Assembly: GCF_964033635.1 (NCBI RefSeq)
Contig: NZ_OZ035533.1
Span: forward strand, 5,342,501-5,347,500
Reading direction: 5' to 3'
DNA: 5,000 bases
From: Chitinophaga sp. MM2321
GTDB lineage: Bacteria; Bacteroidota; Bacteroidia; Chitinophagales; Chitinophagaceae
A model generated the notes under the pieces. That model did not search any database and was not told the DNA's origin. It saw only the letters and a list, made by a program, of their open reading frames with translations. The translations under genes were made by a program, and so were the position numbers. Within the stretch, counting starts at the first letter, position 1, and each line of letters starts with the position of its first letter. Of this stretch, positions 1-5,000 are shown in pieces.

Positions 1-2831
<2,831 letters not shown>

Positions 2832-2840
2832 AAAATTTAA

Positions 2841-2868
2841 GTATTCAGATACTACTATATCTGTATAC
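2841..2868 (-). other. Hairpin directly upstream of 23S
   Basis: An inverted repeat pairs CAGATA (2846-2851) with TATCTG (2858-2863) around a 6-base loop. After one T-T mismatch, a further 4 bp pair (GTAT 2841-2844 with ATAC 2865-2868). Its outer part overlaps the TATACAGA word used by the 23S processing stem, so the two structures are mutually exclusive. It could be a transient fold formed before the 3' flank is transcribed. Confidence 0.5.
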
Positions 2869-2889
2869 AACTTGCATTTCCCAATATGT
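2860..2889 (-). other. 5' arm of the pre-23S processing stem (left copy)
   Basis: On the minus strand this flank contains ACATATTGGGAAA (2889-2877) and TATACAGA (2867-2860). Both words have exact complements in the 3' flank of the right 23S copy (3656-3668 and 3673-3680). In bacterial pre-rRNA such flanks pair into a long helix that brings the two ends of 23S together and is cut by RNase III. Only the 5' flank of the left copy is visible; its own 3' flank is outside the window. Confidence 0.7.
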
Positions 2890-2899
2890 CAAAGAACTT
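2887..2899 (-). promoter_or_regulatory. boxA-like antitermination element before 23S
   Basis: Minus-strand AAGTTCTTTGACA resembles the boxA element (E. coli type TGCTCTTTAACA) to which the NusB-S10 complex binds to protect rRNA transcripts from Rho. Elements of this form are common in the spacer just upstream of 23S in Bacteroidota. Its 3' part overlaps the 5' arm of the pre-23S processing stem. Confidence 0.6.
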
Positions 2900-2913
2900 G
2901 AATCACTAATTAA

Positions 2914-2933
2914 CTGGTTAATAAATTAACCAG
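2914..2933 (-). other. Perfect hairpin CTGGTTAAT/ATTAACCAG in the leader
   Basis: A 9-bp perfect inverted repeat (2914-2922 and 2925-2933) is separated by 2 bases; in RNA this would fold as 8 bp with a 4-base loop. No T-tract follows it on the minus strand, so it is not an intrinsic terminator. It sits 14 bases upstream of the boxA-like element and is probably a structural element of the spacer. Its function is unknown. Confidence 0.5.
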
Positions 2934-3013
2934 ATAATCGTCTTGTGATTATTGTCGATGTGTGAGATCCGATCTCTGTGGCTCTTTTGCCAAACATCTT
3001 GTTGTTATTTTTA

Positions 3014-3023
3014 GAAGAACTTT
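3014..3023 (-). promoter_or_regulatory. Second boxA-like element in the early leader
   Basis: Minus-strand AAAGTTCTTC shares the 8-base core AAGTTCTT with the element at 2887-2899. It lies about 30-40 bases after the predicted P2 start, the place expected for a 16S-leader boxA. The match to boxA is shorter than that of the other element, so the call is weaker. Confidence 0.45.
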
Positions 3024-3058
3024 GGTATGTGTAATTCCCATCGTTTGCGTTGGGGTTG

Positions 3059-3090
3059 CAAAGGTAATGATCCTTTTTATTATCTCCAAA
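3059..3090 (-). promoter_or_regulatory. rRNA promoter P2, Bacteroidota type
   Basis: On the minus strand, TTTG (3090-3087) is followed by exactly 20 bases and then TACCTTTG (3066-3059), the same architecture and spacing as P1, which lies 164 bases upstream. Transcripts would start near 3053. Immediately upstream is a run of A-tracts (3088-3109) that can fold as AAAACTT/AAGTTTT with a 5-base loop. I read this as an A/T-rich upstream promoter region rather than a terminator, because the stem has almost no G-C pairs. Confidence 0.8.
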
Positions 3091-3222
3091 ACTTTTTTGA
3101 AGTTTTTTTACATCTTTAATGATCTCAGTATTAATGTCTTAACTATTGGGAAAGCGCATTTTCATACCTCGATTATTAACCCTCAACTTTACAAAGAGCA
3201 TACACTTTTTTGAAGCGGATGG

Positions 3223-3254
3223 CAAAGATATAACCTTTATCCATTCGCAGCAAA
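3223..3254 (-). promoter_or_regulatory. rRNA promoter P1, Bacteroidota type
   Basis: On the minus strand, a -33 element TTTG (3254-3251) is followed by exactly 20 bases and then a -7 element TATCTTTG (3230-3223). This matches the TTTG/TAnnTTTG promoter pattern of the Bacteroidota primary sigma factor. The start of transcription would be a few bases further left, near 3217. It lies about 140 bases downstream of the terminator of the preceding unit and about 390 bases upstream of the left 23S gene. Just upstream are three A/T-rich repeats (3256-3299). Confidence 0.82.
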
Positions 3255-3394
3255 AATTATTTCAACTTATTGCTAATATTATTTCAAGTATTATTTCAAT
3301 CTGAATCCATTGTAACGGATCGGTATAGTATGTATACTATCAGGAGGTAATCTGTGAAGATCTTCTCTATTATCAGCTATTGGCTTAGAGAAAG
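3255..3394. other. Intergenic region between terminator and P1
   Basis: About 140 A/T-rich bases contain no gene. Apart from the three repeats upstream of P1, they hold two small symmetrical sites: ATAGTA-TGTA-TACTAT (3325-3340) and the perfect 10-bp palindrome GAAGATCTTC (3356-3365). Either could be a protein-binding site, but nothing in the sequence identifies a binder. An AGGAGG sequence (3342-3347) followed by GTG on the plus strand opens a 43-codon frame that runs through the terminator into 5S, which I consider chance. Confidence 0.6.
3256..3299 (-). repeat. Three direct repeats TTGAAATAAT upstream of P1 (candidate UP element)
   Basis: The 10-base word TTGAAATAAT (minus strand) occurs three times without mismatch, at 3256-3265, 3278-3287 and 3290-3299. 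Start-to-start distances are 22 and 12 bases, close to two turns and one turn of the helix, so all three would lie roughly on the same face of the DNA. The nearest copy begins one base upstream of the P1 -33 element. By analogy with A/T-rich UP elements of strong rRNA promoters they may bind the alpha subunit of RNA polymerase, or a DNA-binding protein. This role is inferred. Confidence 0.55.
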
Positions 3395-3428
3395 AAAAAG
3401 GTCCTGGCTTGTCACCAGGACCTTTTTT
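3395..3428 (-). terminator. Rho-independent terminator of the right-hand 23S-5S unit
   Basis: A perfect inverted repeat has arms at 3395-3407 (AAAAAGGTCCTGG) and 3415-3427 (CCAGGACCTTTTT), separated by a 7-base loop (3408-3414). The GC-rich core of the stem is GGTCCTGG/CCAGGACC. Read on the minus strand, it ends in a run of five T residues followed by CTTTCTC, the usual signal for intrinsic termination just after 5S. The A-tract on the other side makes it symmetrical, so it could also stop transcription arriving on the plus strand. Confidence 0.93.
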
Positions 3429-3434
3429 AATAAA

Positions 3435-3545
<111 letters not shown>

Positions 3546-3713
3546 AGAACTTGATTGCCGTAGCTATAGTGTCACTAGATCTGTTAGATCAGTTTACTAT
3601 ACCTATCTGAGTCCGTTACTTTGCAGCCACGTGTACTTCGGCAATAAATAAAATAACATATTGGGAAAGTCATATACAGACTGCTGTTGCCAGCAAGTAA
3701 TAAAAGAAAAAAA
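3546..3713 (-). other. 23S-5S intergenic spacer with nested inverted repeats
   Basis: This 168-base spacer contains no gene. The half next to 23S holds the 3' processing arm. The half next to 5S holds three nested inverted repeats: ATTGCCG (3554-3560) with CGGCAAT (3639-3645), TATAGT (3565-3570) with ACTATA (3596-3601), and GATC (3578-3581) with GATC (3587-3590). These could fold into one branched domain between the 23S stem and 5S. I looked for a tRNA here, since some operons carry one, and found no acceptor/TΨC pattern. Confidence 0.6.
3656..3680 (-). other. 3' arm of the pre-23S processing stem (right copy)
   Basis: Downstream of the right 23S, the minus strand reads TCTGTATA, then four bases, then TTTCCCAATATGT. 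These are perfect complements (8 and 13 bp) of two words in the 5' flank of the left copy, in the correct order and separated by an internal loop (4 versus 9 bases). This is the expected RNase III-type helix bracketing 23S. A short hairpin TGCTG-TTGC-CAGCA (3682-3695) lies between this arm and the mature 3' end. Confidence 0.7.

Positions 3714-5000
<1,287 letters not shown>

Larger units (their letters stand above)
2832..3053 (-). other. Leader between P2 and 23S, resembling a 16S leader fused to 16S-23S spacer tail
   Basis: This stretch of about 220 bases lies where a 16S gene and tRNA genes would normally be expected, but contains neither. I found no 16S-like conserved block and no TΨC-loop (GGTTCGAATCC) or other tRNA signature on either strand. 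What it holds, in transcription order, is a boxA-like AAAGTTCTTC (3023-3014), a short odd palindrome (2976-2964), a 9-bp hairpin (2933-2914), a second boxA-like element (2899-2887), the 5' arm of the pre-23S processing stem (2889-2860), and a hairpin (2868-2841) just before the mature 23S end. The second half looks like the end of a typical internal transcribed spacer. The first half looks like the beginning of a 16S leader. Confidence 0.7.

Noticed and set aside
3088..3106. AAAACTT/AAGTTTT inverted repeat as a terminator between P1 and P2
   Set aside because: Almost no G-C pairs and no long T-tract after the stem on the minus strand. Better explained as A-tract DNA upstream of P2.
3191..3205. 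Extra TTTG (minus strand, in GCTCTTTG) as a third promoter -7 box
   Set aside because: Lacks the TA two bases before TTTG and has no TTTG at the right distance upstream.
2962..3213. 83-codon plus-strand open frame with hydrophobic stretches
   Set aside because: It runs antisense through the leader and P2. The hydrophobic, Phe/Ile-rich composition follows from T-rich DNA. No convincing ribosome-binding site.
3340..3354. Minus-strand GATTACCTCCTGA resembling the 16S 3' end (GGATCACCTCCTTT)
   Set aside because: Only a partial match. It lies between the terminator and P1, outside any rRNA transcript, and no other 16S sequence is nearby. Probably chance.

Overview
The window is entirely ribosomal RNA gene territory. 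I see no protein-coding gene I can support. All rRNA genes read on the minus strand. In transcription order (right to left) it holds: the 3' part of one 23S rRNA gene (5000 to ~3714, running off the right edge), a structured 23S-5S spacer (3713-3546), a 5S rRNA gene (~3545-3435), a strong hairpin terminator (3428-3395), a short A/T-rich intergenic stretch, two tandem promoters (P1 3254-3223, P2 3090-3059), a ~220-base leader, and a second 23S rRNA gene (2831 to 1). The second 23S lacks only its last ~51 bases, which lie beyond the left edge.

The organism is most likely a member of Bacteroidota. Both promoters fit the TTTG / ~20 nt / TAnnTTTG pattern recognised by that phylum's primary sigma factor. 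The boxA-like GTTCTTTGACA before 23S and the AT-rich spacers agree with this. I cannot name a genus from sequence reading alone.

The main oddity is the layout. A normal operon runs 16S - tRNA-Ile/tRNA-Ala - 23S - 5S. Here the terminator of the upstream unit is followed by promoters and a leader that enter 23S directly, with no 16S rRNA and no tRNA. The leader carries two boxA-like elements about 120 bases apart. In a normal operon one would precede 16S and the other would lie in the 16S-23S spacer, so the leader looks like a 16S leader joined to the tail of an internal spacer. The two 23S copies appear identical by eye over the 1,236 bases present twice (1-1236 and 3765-5000), giving a tandem period of 3,764 bp. 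This is either a real 16S-less 23S-5S unit (possibly a tandem array) or an assembly join between rRNA operons.

Other visible structure includes flanks able to form the pre-23S processing stem, three A/T-rich direct repeats just upstream of P1 that resemble UP elements, and several small hairpins in the spacers. The key functional positions of 23S that I could locate are intact, so both 23S genes look functional rather than decayed.
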